A stretch of 64,000 nucleotides of DNA. It comes from Gammaproteobacteria bacterium. GTDB taxonomy: Bacteria; Pseudomonadota; Gammaproteobacteria; UBA6429; Thiohalophilaceae. How positions within the stretch are numbered: the first letter of the stretch is position 1; the number at the start of each line of letters is the position of its first letter. The translations under genes and the position numbers were made by a program. The DNA is taken from the NCBI GenBank assembly GCA_024275115.1, contig JAJRZT010000102.1, positions 25,848 to 89,847 of the forward strand. Direction: 5' to 3'. This document shows, one piece after another, positions 26,792-34,898 of the stretch. The notes beneath the pieces were generated by a model. The model was not told the DNA's origin, searched no databases, and saw nothing but the letters and a program-made list of their open reading frames with translations.

Positions 26792-27367
26792 ATGAATATT
26801 TATCCTGATTATGATGTTGTTAATGATGCCTTACAGCGTAGCGAATGTGAGCAAGATGCGGCGGAGCAACATGGCCAACTTTGTGCCGTTTTAAGTTTAC
26901 TCGATTCGATTACACTTGAGCAGTGGCTTGATATTGCACTGCCTAAAGGTGAAAAAGGCGATGCACTATTAGCTGAAACGCGGAGTATTTTAGCGGAAAT
27001 TTATGAACAAACGGTGCAAACCATTGATGCGGAAGATTTTGACTTTCAGCTGCTATTGCCGGATGACGATGCCGTGCTTTCGCAGCGTTTGCAGGCAATC
27101 AGTCACTGGTGTCAGGGCTTTTTAATGGGCATTACGCATGCCGGAATTACTGATATTGATAAGTTGGCGGCGAATTTACCGGAAATTGTACGTGATTTTG
27201 TTGAAATTTCGCGAGCAGACCGCTTTGAGCTGGGTGACTCCGAGGAAGATGAAGCGTCTTTTCTTGAAATTAGTGAATTTGTGCGCATGGGAACCTTGTT
27301 ATTCCGTGTTGAATTTAAACATTTTGTGCGTAAGCAGACTAAAACCGACGCTGAGCAAAAGCATTAA
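26792..27367 (+). CDS. ygfB: UPF0149 (YgfB/YecA) family protein
   Basis: A 191-residue acidic helical protein. WCQGFLMGITHAGI near the middle, LPEIVRDFVEISRAD and the C-terminal EFVRMGTLLFRVEF are family hallmarks. It is the first gene of ygfB-pepP-ubiH-ubiI, an order conserved from E. coli. YgfB has been described as a transcriptional modulator in Pseudomonas, but its general role is unsettled. Confidence 0.92.
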   Translation: MNIYPDYDVVNDALQRSECEQDAAEQHGQLCAVLSLLDSITLEQWLDIALPKGEKGDALLAETRSILAEIYEQTVQTIDAEDFDFQLLLPDDDAVLSQRLQAISHWCQGFLMGITHAGITDIDKLAANLPEIVRDFVEISRADRFELGDSEEDEASFLEISEFVRMGTLLFRVEFKHFVRKQTKTDAEQKH

Positions 27368-27402
27368 CGAAGATAAGCAAACAGGAGTACTATATATAAG
27401 GT

Positions 27403-28707
27403 ATGAATATTAAAGAATTTGCCCACCGCCGCAAACGCCTGATGCAAATGATGGATAAAGATTCCGTCGCAATTTTGCCTGCCGTTCCCATTTGTATGCG
27501 TAACCGCGATGTTGAATATCAGTATCGCCCGGACAGTGATTTTTTCTATTTAACCGGGTTTTCTGAACCGGAAGCGGTGATGGTGATGGTGCCGGGGCGC
27601 AAACACGGTGAATACATTCTATTTTGCCGTGAAAATGATCCTGTGATGGAAACCTGGAATGGTCCACGTGCGGGGCAGGACGGTGCCATGGATGAGTATG
27701 GCGCAGACGATTCTTTTCCGATTGATGACATCGACGATATTCTTCCCGGCTTGCTGGAAAATAAATCCCGCGTTTTCTACACCATGGGTATTCATAAAGA
27801 TTTTGATCAACGCCTGATTGGCTGGGTGAACCGTTTGCGGGAACAATCCCGTGCGGGGATTCATACGCCGGGCGAATTTGTAGCGCTTGAACACCACTTG
27901 CATGATATGCGTTTATATAAGAGCAGTTACGAAGTGACACGAATGCGCAAGGCGGCAAAAATTTCTGCAAAGGCGCATATTCGTGCAATGCAAGTCTGCA
28001 AGCCGGGCATGTATGAATATCAAATAGAAGCTGAGCTGCATCATTACTTTGCTATCCAGGGAGCACGTTCGCCTGCGTATTCTTCGATTGTAGGTGGAGG
28101 CAAAAATAGTTGTATTCTGCATTATGTGAATAACGATGCGGTACTCAATGATGGTGATGTTTTACTTATTGATGCCGGTGCCGAGTTTGAATGTTATGCG
28201 GCTGATATTTCCAGAACCTTTCCTGTTAATGGTGTGTTTAGCAAAGAACAGAAGGCGTTGTATCAATTGGTATTGGATGCGCAATATGCGGCGATTGAAC
28301 AGGTTCAGCCGGGTAACCACTGGAATCAGGTGCATGAAGCGGCAGTAAAAGTTTTAACGAAGGGATTAATTAAATTGGGTTTGTTAAAAAGCACTCCCGC
28401 AAAAGCCATTAAAAGCGAAGCGTATAAAAAATTCTATATGCACCGTACTGGCCACTGGCTTGGGATGGACGTGCATGATGTGGGCGATTATAAAATTGAT
28501 AATGAGTGGCGTGTACTGGAACCGGGCATGGTGCTCACCGTTGAGCCGGGTTTATATATTGCACCGATGAAGGGTGTTGCGAAAAAATGGCATAACATTG
28601 GTATTCGGATAGAAGACGATGTGCTGGTAACAAAAAAAGGTCATGATATTTTAAGTAAAGATACACCAAAAGAAATTGATGAAATTGAAGCGTTGATGCA
28701 GGGGTAA
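27403..28707 (+). CDS. pepP: Xaa-Pro aminopeptidase P
   Basis: Cytoplasmic M24B metallopeptidase that removes an N-terminal residue before proline. The N-terminal domain has RNRDVEYQYRPDSDFFYLTGF. The pita-bread domain carries the dinuclear metal ligands in LLIDAGAEFECYAADISRTFPVNG (two Asp), MHRTGHWLGMDVHDVG (His), VLTVEPGLYI (Glu) and GIRIEDDVLV (Glu). At 434 residues it matches E. coli PepP. Second gene of the ygfB operon. Confidence 0.96.
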   Translation: MNIKEFAHRRKRLMQMMDKDSVAILPAVPICMRNRDVEYQYRPDSDFFYLTGFSEPEAVMVMVPGRKHGEYILFCRENDPVMETWNGPRAGQDGAMDEYGADDSFPIDDIDDILPGLLENKSRVFYTMGIHKDFDQRLIGWVNRLREQSRAGIHTPGEFVALEHHLHDMRLYKSSYEVTRMRKAAKISAKAHIRAMQVCKPGMYEYQIEAELHHYFAIQGARSPAYSSIVGGGKNSCILHYVNNDAVLNDGDVLLIDAGAEFECYAADISRTFPVNGVFSKEQKALYQLVLDAQYAAIEQVQPGNHWNQVHEAAVKVLTKGLIKLGLLKSTPAKAIKSEAYKKFYMHRTGHWLGMDVHDVGDYKIDNEWRVLEPGMVLTVEPGLYIAPMKGVAKKWHNIGIRIEDDVLVTKKGHDILSKDTPKEIDEIEALMQG

Positions 28708-28718
28708 TTTAAGTAAGA

Positions 28719-28770
28719 TTTAACCACGAAGGAAAGCTTGCCCCACGAAGTGCTTTGGGCGCACTAAGAA
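28719..28770. repeat. CCCCACGAAGTG intergenic repeat, second copy
   Basis: TTTAACCACGAAGG, then TTGCCCCACGAAGTGCTTTGGG, parallel to 15984-16023. It fills most of the 96-base gap between pepP and ubiH. Confidence 0.65.
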
Positions 28771-28803
28771 TACGACAAAAAAATTCTGGAAATTTGTAAC
28801 AAT

Positions 28804-30066
28804 ATGAAAAAGAAAACTCAAACAGGTTTTGATGTGATTATCGTTGGTGGCGGCCTGGTCGGTGCGAGCCTGGCCTGCGCGCTTGCTTCAGCGAACTTAA
28901 ACTCGTCCCTAAATATCGCAGTCATTGAAAATTATGAATTTGATGATACTCAACAACCCAGTTTTGATTCGCGCACAGTCGCTTTGTCGTACAGTTCAAA
29001 AGAAATTTTTAACAGTTTAGGTTTATGGAAAGCCATTGAAGACCTGGGTGCCTGCGCGATAAAAGAAATTCATATTTCAGACCGTGGCCATTTAGGTCTG
29101 TCGCATTTACGTGCTGCAGAGCAAGGCGCCGATGCATTAGGTTTTGTGGTTGAGAACCAGTATTTAGGTGTGGCGTTGCACCAACGTATTAAAACATTGG
29201 GTAATATCCATTTATTTTGTCCGGCGGTTGTTAATACGTTTAGTCTTAATGCTAATAGTGCTGAAGTTGAAATAACCTCCAAAGGCAAGCGGCTTACACT
29301 TAAGGCTAAATTACTGGTTGCTGCCGATGGCGGTCAGTCGTTTATTCGTGAACAGGCCAAGGTGAAAACAACGGCGGTGGATTATAAGCAAACTGCGATT
29401 ATTACCAATATTGCCTGTGACAAACCGCATAATAATATTGCCTATGAACGTTTTACGGACAGTGGTCCGTTGGCGTTATTGCCGCTTAACGATAGCGTGG
29501 ATGTAAACAATCGGTATTCTTTGGTCTGGACATTAAAAAATAATCAACTTGAGCATTATTTAGCTCTGGATGATGAGTCTTTCCTGGTAGCGCTTCAGCA
29601 ACGTTTTGGTGATAGAGCAGGCAACTTTATTAAAACAGGAAAGCGGGTAAGTTACCCGTTATCTTTAATGCGAACACAAGAAACAGTACGTGCCAGATTA
29701 GCGATTATTGGCAATGCGGCACATATGGTTCATCCGGTTGCCGGACAGGGCTTTAATTTGGGTTTGCGTGACGTAGCCTCGCTAGCGCAGGTTATTGTCG
29801 ATGCTCAACAACAACAAAATGACATTGGCGACCTTTATTATTTACAACAGTATGCAGCATGGCGGCAACGTGATTTAATCCAAACAACATTAACAACCGA
29901 CAGCCTGGTACGTTTGTTTACCACTCAATTCCCACCTGTTGTTGTGGCTCGAAATATGGCATTGCTTGCGCTGGATATGTTGCCCGGTTTAAAAAAACAA
30001 ATAGGCCGACAGGCAATGGGCTTTGTTGGCAAAGCAACTAAGCTTGCGCGAGGGTTATCTTTATAA
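28804..30066 (+). CDS. ubiH: Ubiquinone ring hydroxylase UbiH
   Basis: FAD-dependent 2-polyprenyl-6-methoxyphenol hydroxylase of ubiquinone synthesis. The 420 residues include the Rossmann motif VIIVGGGLVGASLACAL (12-28), SFDSRTVALSYSS, the second FAD motif VAADGGQS and the family signature GNAAHMVHPVAGQGFNLGLRD. The stop codon overlaps the start of the next gene by one base (TAATG), so translation is coupled. UbiH versus UbiI assignment follows gene order and sequence feel. Confidence 0.92.
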   Translation: MKKKTQTGFDVIIVGGGLVGASLACALASANLNSSLNIAVIENYEFDDTQQPSFDSRTVALSYSSKEIFNSLGLWKAIEDLGACAIKEIHISDRGHLGLSHLRAAEQGADALGFVVENQYLGVALHQRIKTLGNIHLFCPAVVNTFSLNANSAEVEITSKGKRLTLKAKLLVAADGGQSFIREQAKVKTTAVDYKQTAIITNIACDKPHNNIAYERFTDSGPLALLPLNDSVDVNNRYSLVWTLKNNQLEHYLALDDESFLVALQQRFGDRAGNFIKTGKRVSYPLSLMRTQETVRARLAIIGNAAHMVHPVAGQGFNLGLRDVASLAQVIVDAQQQQNDIGDLYYLQQYAAWRQRDLIQTTLTTDSLVRLFTTQFPPVVVARNMALLALDMLPGLKKQIGRQAMGFVGKATKLARGLSL

Positions 30067-31289
30067 TGAGTCAGTTTGATATTGTGATTGTTGGCAGTGG
30101 TATGGTGGGGGCAACACTGGCGTGTATGCTTGCCAGTGAAACCGATTTATCCATTGCGGTTATTGACACAGTAGCACCACTTGAACAGCCATCGACGGCT
30201 AGTTTTGATATACGTGTAAGTGCTATTACCCGTGCCAGTGAAAACATCTTTAAAAATATTGCGGTATGGGAAACAATTAAAGCCTTAAGAGTAAGCCCCT
30301 ACCGCGATATGCATGTTTGGGATGCAAAGGGCAACGGGGTGTTGCATTTTGACAGCGCCGATCTGGCTGAACCAACGCTAGGACATATTATTGAAAATAG
30401 AGTGATGCAATATGCATTGCAGCAACGTTTAAAAACATTTGAAAACATTACGGTAATTGCACCGGCTTGTTGTAAAAAAATGATTGAGAATGACGAGCAA
30501 ATCGTTTTATTACTTGAAGATGACAAAGTGATAACTGCCTCTTTATTAGTGGGCGCGGACGGCAGCCGTTCATGGGTGCGCCAACAGGCGAATATAATGG
30601 TACGTGGCTGGGATTATGATCAAGCTGCACTGGTGACTTACGTTAAAACAGAAAAGCCACATCAGGAAATAGCCTGGCAACGTTTTATGCCGACTGGGCC
30701 ACTCGCCTTTTTACCTTTGACGGAGGGCTATAGTTCGATTGTCTGGTCAACAACACCCGAGCATGCCAATGAATTAAAAAATATGAGTGAGGCCGAATTT
30801 AAAAAAGCCTTATGTATTGCGTCCGACAATACCCTGGGTGAGATTTTAAGTTGTGCCGAGCGGGGTGTTTTCCCTTTACGTTTTTTTGCGGTCGATAATT
30901 ATATTAAGCCTAATTTAGCCTTAGTGGGTGATGCGGCACACACTATTCACCCTTTGGCGGGGCAAGGTGTTAACCTCGGCCTGGCCGATGCGGCTGCGTT
31001 GGCGCAAACCTTGGTTGATGCATATAACAGCGCGAAAAGTATTCATTCAAAACCGGTGTTACGTCGTTATGAACGCTGGCGCAAAGCCGATAATCTTGCC
31101 ATGATGGTAGCAATGGATGGTTTGAAAAATATGTTTGGCAGTGAATTGAGTGTTGTTCGTGAGTTACGAAACACGGGTATGAATATGATAAATAATTTAC
31201 CGGTTGTTAAAAACATCCTGATAAAGCAAGCGATGGGATTAACGGGAGATTTATCCCGTTTTGCCAGCCTGGATTCTCATCTTAATTAA
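30066..31289 (+). CDS. ubiI: UbiH/UbiF-family hydroxylase, probably UbiI
   Basis: A second FAD monooxygenase of ubiquinone synthesis; UbiI performs the C5 hydroxylation in E. coli. VIVGSGMVGATLACMLAS (residues 6-23), SFDIRVSAITRAS, VGADGSRSWVRQQA and VGDAAHTIHPLAGQGVNLGLADAAAL are visible. 407 residues. Its position after ubiH equals visC/ubiI in E. coli. A third hydroxylation would be done by Coq7, encoded at 4.0-4.7 kb. Confidence 0.88.
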   Translation: MSQFDIVIVGSGMVGATLACMLASETDLSIAVIDTVAPLEQPSTASFDIRVSAITRASENIFKNIAVWETIKALRVSPYRDMHVWDAKGNGVLHFDSADLAEPTLGHIIENRVMQYALQQRLKTFENITVIAPACCKKMIENDEQIVLLLEDDKVITASLLVGADGSRSWVRQQANIMVRGWDYDQAALVTYVKTEKPHQEIAWQRFMPTGPLAFLPLTEGYSSIVWSTTPEHANELKNMSEAEFKKALCIASDNTLGEILSCAERGVFPLRFFAVDNYIKPNLALVGDAAHTIHPLAGQGVNLGLADAAALAQTLVDAYNSAKSIHSKPVLRRYERWRKADNLAMMVAMDGLKNMFGSELSVVRELRNTGMNMINNLPVVKNILIKQAMGLTGDLSRFASLDSHLN

Positions 31290-31322
31290 ATTCAGAACAA
31301 CCAGGCTGAGATAATAAAAAAT

Positions 31323-32564
31323 ATGGACATACTGAATACGCTTGCCATTCTAATTACCTTAGCTGCACTGTTTAGCTATATTAATTATCGCTATATTAAA
31401 CTACCAACAACCATCGGTGTTATGCTAATCGCCTTGATTATTTCTGCGTGTTTAATCATTGCTGGCAAATTAGGTATGGAAAGTTTATTTGTTTATGCCG
31501 AAACGATTCTGCGTGGGATTGATTTCCACCAGACATTAATGAACGGCATGTTAAGTTTTTTACTGTTTGCCGGTGCCCTGCATGTTAATTTAAAAGATCT
31601 TGCGCAACAAAAATGGTTGATACTATCGCTGGCAACGCTTGGTGTTGTGGTCTCGACTTTTCTGGTGGGGGGCTTAACCTGGTTGGTGTTGGCTGCCTTT
31701 GGCTTACACGTTTCCTATCTTTATTGTTTATTGTTTGGTGCGCTTATTTCACCAACGGATCCTATTGCCGTCATGAGCATCCTGAAAAAGGCGGGTGCAC
31801 CAAAAAGTCTGGAAGTTAAAATTGCCGGTGAGTCATTGTTTAATGATGGTGTTGCTGTGGTGATTTTTGTTGTGTTGTTGGGGATTGCCGTTGGTGGCAC
31901 GGAGCCTACGGTTAGTGGTGTTGCTTTACTTTTTGCACAAGAAGCCATTGGCGGTATCATTTATGGTTTACTCATTGGGTATATTACTTTTAGTATGCTG
32001 CGCACGGTCGATAATTATCAGGTCGAAATTATGCTTACTCTTGCACTGGTGATGGGAGGCTATGCATTGGCACATGCATTGAACTTATCAGGGCCAATTG
32101 CAATGGTGGTTGCCGGGTTATTAATTGGTAATCATGGCAGGCAGTATGCAATGAGTGACGCGACCCAATTCAGGCTGGATAATTTCTGGGAATTGGTGGA
32201 TGAAATACTTAATGCAGTGTTGTTTGTTATTATCGGGATGGAAGTTCTGGTATTGGCATTTCATCTGGAATATATCTTAATTTCACTGGCGATTATTCCT
32301 TTAGTTCTGGGTGTACGGTTTGTGAGTGTGGCGTTCCCGGTTAAATTATTAAGTCGACTGCGTAGTTTTAGCCCCAGAGTAATTGAGATTATGACCTGGG
32401 GAGGGTTGCGTGGCGGTATTTCTATTGCGCTTGCATTGTCCTTACCGCTCGGGCCTGAGCGTGAAGTGATCCTGGCGATTACTTATCTTGTTGTTGCTTT
32501 TTCTATCCTGGTTCAGGGTCTTACCATTAGCCAGGTTGTGAAGGGTAATTTGTCGATGTCATAA
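31323..32564 (+). CDS. CPA1-family Na+/H+ antiporter
   Basis: A 413-residue inner-membrane protein with about 12 hydrophobic helices. The family features are LLFAGALHVNL, GALISPTDPIAVMSILKKAG, the paired-Asp region ESLFNDGVAVVIFVVLLG and WGGLRGGISIALALSLP near the C terminus. It likely exchanges cytoplasmic Na+ or K+ for H+. It lacks a long C-terminal cytosolic domain. It lies 34 bases after ubiI and may be read from the same transcript. Confidence 0.9.
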   Translation: MDILNTLAILITLAALFSYINYRYIKLPTTIGVMLIALIISACLIIAGKLGMESLFVYAETILRGIDFHQTLMNGMLSFLLFAGALHVNLKDLAQQKWLILSLATLGVVVSTFLVGGLTWLVLAAFGLHVSYLYCLLFGALISPTDPIAVMSILKKAGAPKSLEVKIAGESLFNDGVAVVIFVVLLGIAVGGTEPTVSGVALLFAQEAIGGIIYGLLIGYITFSMLRTVDNYQVEIMLTLALVMGGYALAHALNLSGPIAMVVAGLLIGNHGRQYAMSDATQFRLDNFWELVDEILNAVLFVIIGMEVLVLAFHLEYILISLAIIPLVLGVRFVSVAFPVKLLSRLRSFSPRVIEIMTWGGLRGGISIALALSLPLGPEREVILAITYLVVAFSILVQGLTISQVVKGNLSMS

Positions 32565-32635
32565 CGGTTTTGCACTGTTTGCTAACTTTTAGCGTAATAA
32601 AATCGTTAAATATCTAAAATATAGTCAACTATTTC

Positions 32636-32662
32636 TCAAGTCTTACTGCTTTTAGCCGAAAA
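32636..32662 (+). promoter_or_regulatory. FliA (sigma-28)-like promoter
   Basis: TCAAGTCT (32636-32643), 11 bases, GCCGAAAA (32655-32662). The FliA consensus is TAAAGTTT-N11-GCCGATAA, so the match is 6/8 and 7/8 with exact spacing. It lies 34 bases before the ATG of the small Rossmann protein. A chance match remains possible. Confidence 0.4.
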
Positions 32663-32695
32663 CACTCTAAATACTTATAGATATTGGGGTTAAAC

Positions 32696-33091
32696 ATGAG
32701 CGAAAAAATCAAAATAGCATTATTAGGTTTAGGTAGCGTTGGTGAGGATTTTGCCGAAGCGTTTCTGGAAATGATTCAGGAGGGTGGCAAACCGGTTGAG
32801 ATTGCAGCGGTTGCTCACCGGCATCTGGATTCTCCGATTGCCTTAGGCTTTCAGCAAAACGGCGTACCCGTTTTTGATAATGTGCTAGGCGTTATTGAAA
32901 TGGGTGAAGAGATTGATATTATTTTTGACCTGACCGGTGATAAAAATACGCGCTCTGAATTGCGTAAAAGTATGCAGGAAAGCAATAACCGACATACGGT
33001 GATTGCACCGGAAATGATAGCAAAGCTACTCTGGATGTTTGTTGATGATTCAGTGGGCTTTAAAAATCTTAAAGATGGTGGCTATAGTTAA
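32696..33091 (+). CDS. Small Rossmann-fold NAD(P)-binding-like protein
   Basis: A 131-residue protein starting MSEKIKIALLGLGSVGEDFAEAFLEM; GLGSVG is a dinucleotide-binding loop like that of homoserine dehydrogenase or dihydrodipicolinate reductase N-domains. VEIAAVAHRHLDSP and IDIIFDLTGD continue the fold, but there is no catalytic domain. I start at ATG 32696 rather than the in-frame TTG 32684. A FliA-like promoter precedes it. The function is unknown; a nucleotide or metabolite sensor is conceivable. Confidence 0.65.
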   Translation: MSEKIKIALLGLGSVGEDFAEAFLEMIQEGGKPVEIAAVAHRHLDSPIALGFQQNGVPVFDNVLGVIEMGEEIDIIFDLTGDKNTRSELRKSMQESNNRHTVIAPEMIAKLLWMFVDDSVGFKNLKDGGYS

Positions 33092-33229
33092 AATCTGGTT
33101 TCCCCGCCCACTTGCGGCGGGCACAAAACCGTTGGGGCTCACCCTCAAGGGGCACCGAGGTCCACAAAGGGGAGCTCCTCCCCTTTGGTTGTCAGTGGGC
33201 TACATACCCCGTTGACGATATATAATTGA
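33089..33229 (+). repeat. Dispersed ~100-bp repeat, copy 4 (expanded)
   Basis: Longest copy. It runs from TTAAAATCTGGTTTCCCC through CACTTGCGGCGGGCACAAAAC, CGTTGGGG, AAAGGGGAGCTCCTCCCCTTTG, CATACCCCGTTGACGATATATAATTG. The first bases form the stop of the Rossmann gene, and the last 38 encode the C terminus of olsB on the other strand. Confidence 0.92.
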
Positions 33230-34004
33230 TTATCCGTTGATCATTAGAAATTACTGGATGTTTTGAATATCGACTCACTATTTTACCTGCCTCTAACAGG
33301 ATGAATACATCGGCAACACCAATGGCGGCATCCCAGTACGGTTGTCCACAAACTAATGCGCCTTGTTGTACATAGTCTTTTAGCAGTATTGGTAAAATAG
33401 CATCATCGGCATGCGCCTGATTTTTATTTAGCCGTAGTGGAACCAGTGGCTGTACACGCAGGTGTTCTGGTGCGTAATGGTGTTGGTAGATGTGGCTCAT
33501 AACACTGCTAATATACTTGTCGCCATTGGATAAAGGAATACTTGCACTACCCATCAGGTAATCAATTTTATTACTGATAAGTAGCTCTGCAATGCCTCGC
33601 CACAGAGTTGCTAGTACATTTTCCTGACGGTAAGCAGGGTGAATACAGGTTCGGCCAACTTCGATAAAGTTAATCTCAGGGGTAATGATATTCATCAGGT
33701 CAAATTCTGTTTCAGAATAAAACATACCAACCTGATTACGTCCGTTATTATCAAGTAGCCGGGTTGTTGCAATAATTTCATTGTTTTGATGGTTAAAAAT
33801 AACAAGGTGTTGGCAGTGTTCATCGAATCTGTCTTTATCAATACTCCTGTTTTCAATGGATAGATCTGTGTCAGGCTCTTTGGCAAAAACATCATAACGT
33901 AGCTTGTAGCATAATTGTTTTATATGTTCGTCTTCGGCTATAAAAGCAGTATATTTATCGTCCTGAGTTAATAAATTAACAATATCATAAGCTGGGATGG
34001 CCAT
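33192..34004 (-). CDS. olsB: OlsB-like ornithine N-acyltransferase (GNAT, hemolysin-like)
   Basis: OlsB attaches a 3-hydroxyacyl chain from acyl carrier protein to ornithine, the first step of ornithine lipid synthesis. Visible family features: CYKLRYDVFAKEPDTDL, FDEHCQHLVIFN, IIATTRLLDNN, MFYSETEFDLMNII, FIEVGRTCIHPAYRQENVLATLWRGIAELL and DYLMGSASIPLS. The 270 residues are normal for the family. The last 12 residues (NYISSTGYVAH region) are encoded by a dispersed repeat, so the true ancestral C terminus is lost. Related GNATs make other acyl-amino-acids, so ornithine is likely but unproved. Relevant neighbours are psiE and a phoX-like gene. Confidence 0.72.
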   Translation of the reverse strand: MAIPAYDIVNLLTQDDKYTAFIAEDEHIKQLCYKLRYDVFAKEPDTDLSIENRSIDKDRFDEHCQHLVIFNHQNNEIIATTRLLDNNGRNQVGMFYSETEFDLMNIITPEINFIEVGRTCIHPAYRQENVLATLWRGIAELLISNKIDYLMGSASIPLSNGDKYISSVMSHIYQHHYAPEHLRVQPLVPLRLNKNQAHADDAILPILLKDYVQQGALVCGQPYWDAAIGVADVFILLEAGKIVSRYSKHPVISNDQRIINYISSTGYVAH

Positions 34005-34100
34005 TATGGAACTCCAAAATAATTATTATTAGAGTAGTATAGGTTTTTCAGGTGACAGAGTAATGAAAGATTTGTTACATTTTTGTTAATCAGAGGTTCC

Positions 34101-34538
34101 TTAAATATCATCAGGAGAAAATTTTGTAGTGATGATTCGAAGAACAGTCAGTACCGAAATAACCAGTATATTGACGATCACTTCAGAAGTACTGTATTCA
34201 CCATACCATAAACTGATTAGCTCACCGATAAGCACAACCAGGGCGGCATCCAGAATAAAAGTAACCTTTACACGACCCAGTGTCAGGTAGGATTGTAGTG
34301 TTCTGATTAGCTCAAGAGTGGCTAGCATTATAACAACTTCTTTAATCATACTTTCTGCACTGTGTACCCAGTTAGAGAGAAAATTACTATAAAGATGTAT
34401 TAACAAATTCACAATGCCGGCAATAATCCATAGGTAAATTGCAAGCATTAAAATGCCAACCAGAAAGCCGATAATTTTTGCGTGCCATTCGTTGTTTAGT
34501 AGAAAGGTTGAATACGATGAACTTGAGCCTTTTTGCAT
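34101..34538 (-). CDS. psiE: PsiE-family phosphate-starvation-inducible membrane protein
   Basis: A 145-residue inner-membrane protein with four hydrophobic helices; AESMIKEVVIMLATLELIRTLQSYLTLGRVKVTFILDAALVVLIGELISLWYG matches the PsiE family core. PsiE is induced by phosphate starvation in E. coli; its molecular function is unknown. ATG 34538 lacks a clear ribosome-binding site and follows a 48-codon ORF by 12 bases, so translation may be coupled. Confidence 0.8.
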   Translation of the reverse strand: MQKGSSSSYSTFLLNNEWHAKIIGFLVGILMLAIYLWIIAGIVNLLIHLYSNFLSNWVHSAESMIKEVVIMLATLELIRTLQSYLTLGRVKVTFILDAALVVLIGELISLWYGEYSTSEVIVNILVISVLTVLRIITTKFSPDDI

Positions 34539-34550
34539 ATAAGTATCAAG

Positions 34551-34697
34551 TTAAAAAATATTCAGGTGACTTATCATAAAGCCAGAATTTATTGTATGAC
34601 TGTATTTGTCAGTATCATTCGATTTATTGGGCATTACATTAATTAGCAGATAGGTTGATGAGAATAATAAACTAATAATAAATATTTTTTTGCACAT
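34551..34697 (-). CDS. Small membrane or secreted peptide upstream of psiE
   Basis: A 48-codon ORF with a convincing GGGAG ribosome-binding site 7 bases before ATG 34697. The product starts MCKKIFIISLLFSSTYLLINV: a basic residue pair, then a hydrophobic stretch as in a signal anchor or signal peptide, followed by a polar tail to HLNIF. It ends 12 bases before psiE on the same strand. I recognise no family. Support is the start signal, the topology and the operon position. Confidence 0.45.
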   Translation of the reverse strand: MCKKIFIISLLFSSTYLLINVMPNKSNDTDKYSHTINSGFMISHLNIF

Positions 34698-34898
34698 AAC
34701 ACTCTCCCATTGCTGGTGATTGATATAAAAAATTTCCTTTAAAGTAAGGATATGTGCTGTTTATTACAGGAGGATGTCGTTTCGATGACAAGTTGATGTC
34801 ATGTTTCTGGAAAGTTAATAACATTGTGAATAAAAACAGGCGGGCATTTATTTGGCTCTGGCTGCAGCTTAATCCCCACCGGCTTACTGCTGGGTAGT
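34698..34898. other. Intergenic region between the phoX-like gene and the small ORF
   Basis: About 200 bases between the minus-strand phoX-like stop and the small ORF. It contains the ORF's ribosome-binding site at the edge and otherwise short AT-rich sequence. I see no terminator hairpin, tRNA or repeat. Confidence 0.5.

Noticed and set aside
34570..34625. Possible Pho box upstream of psiE (CTGACAAATACAGTCAT)
   Set aside because: The half sites are too far from CTGTCAT and the spacing is wrong for two 11-base-phased repeats. It also lies inside the small ORF.
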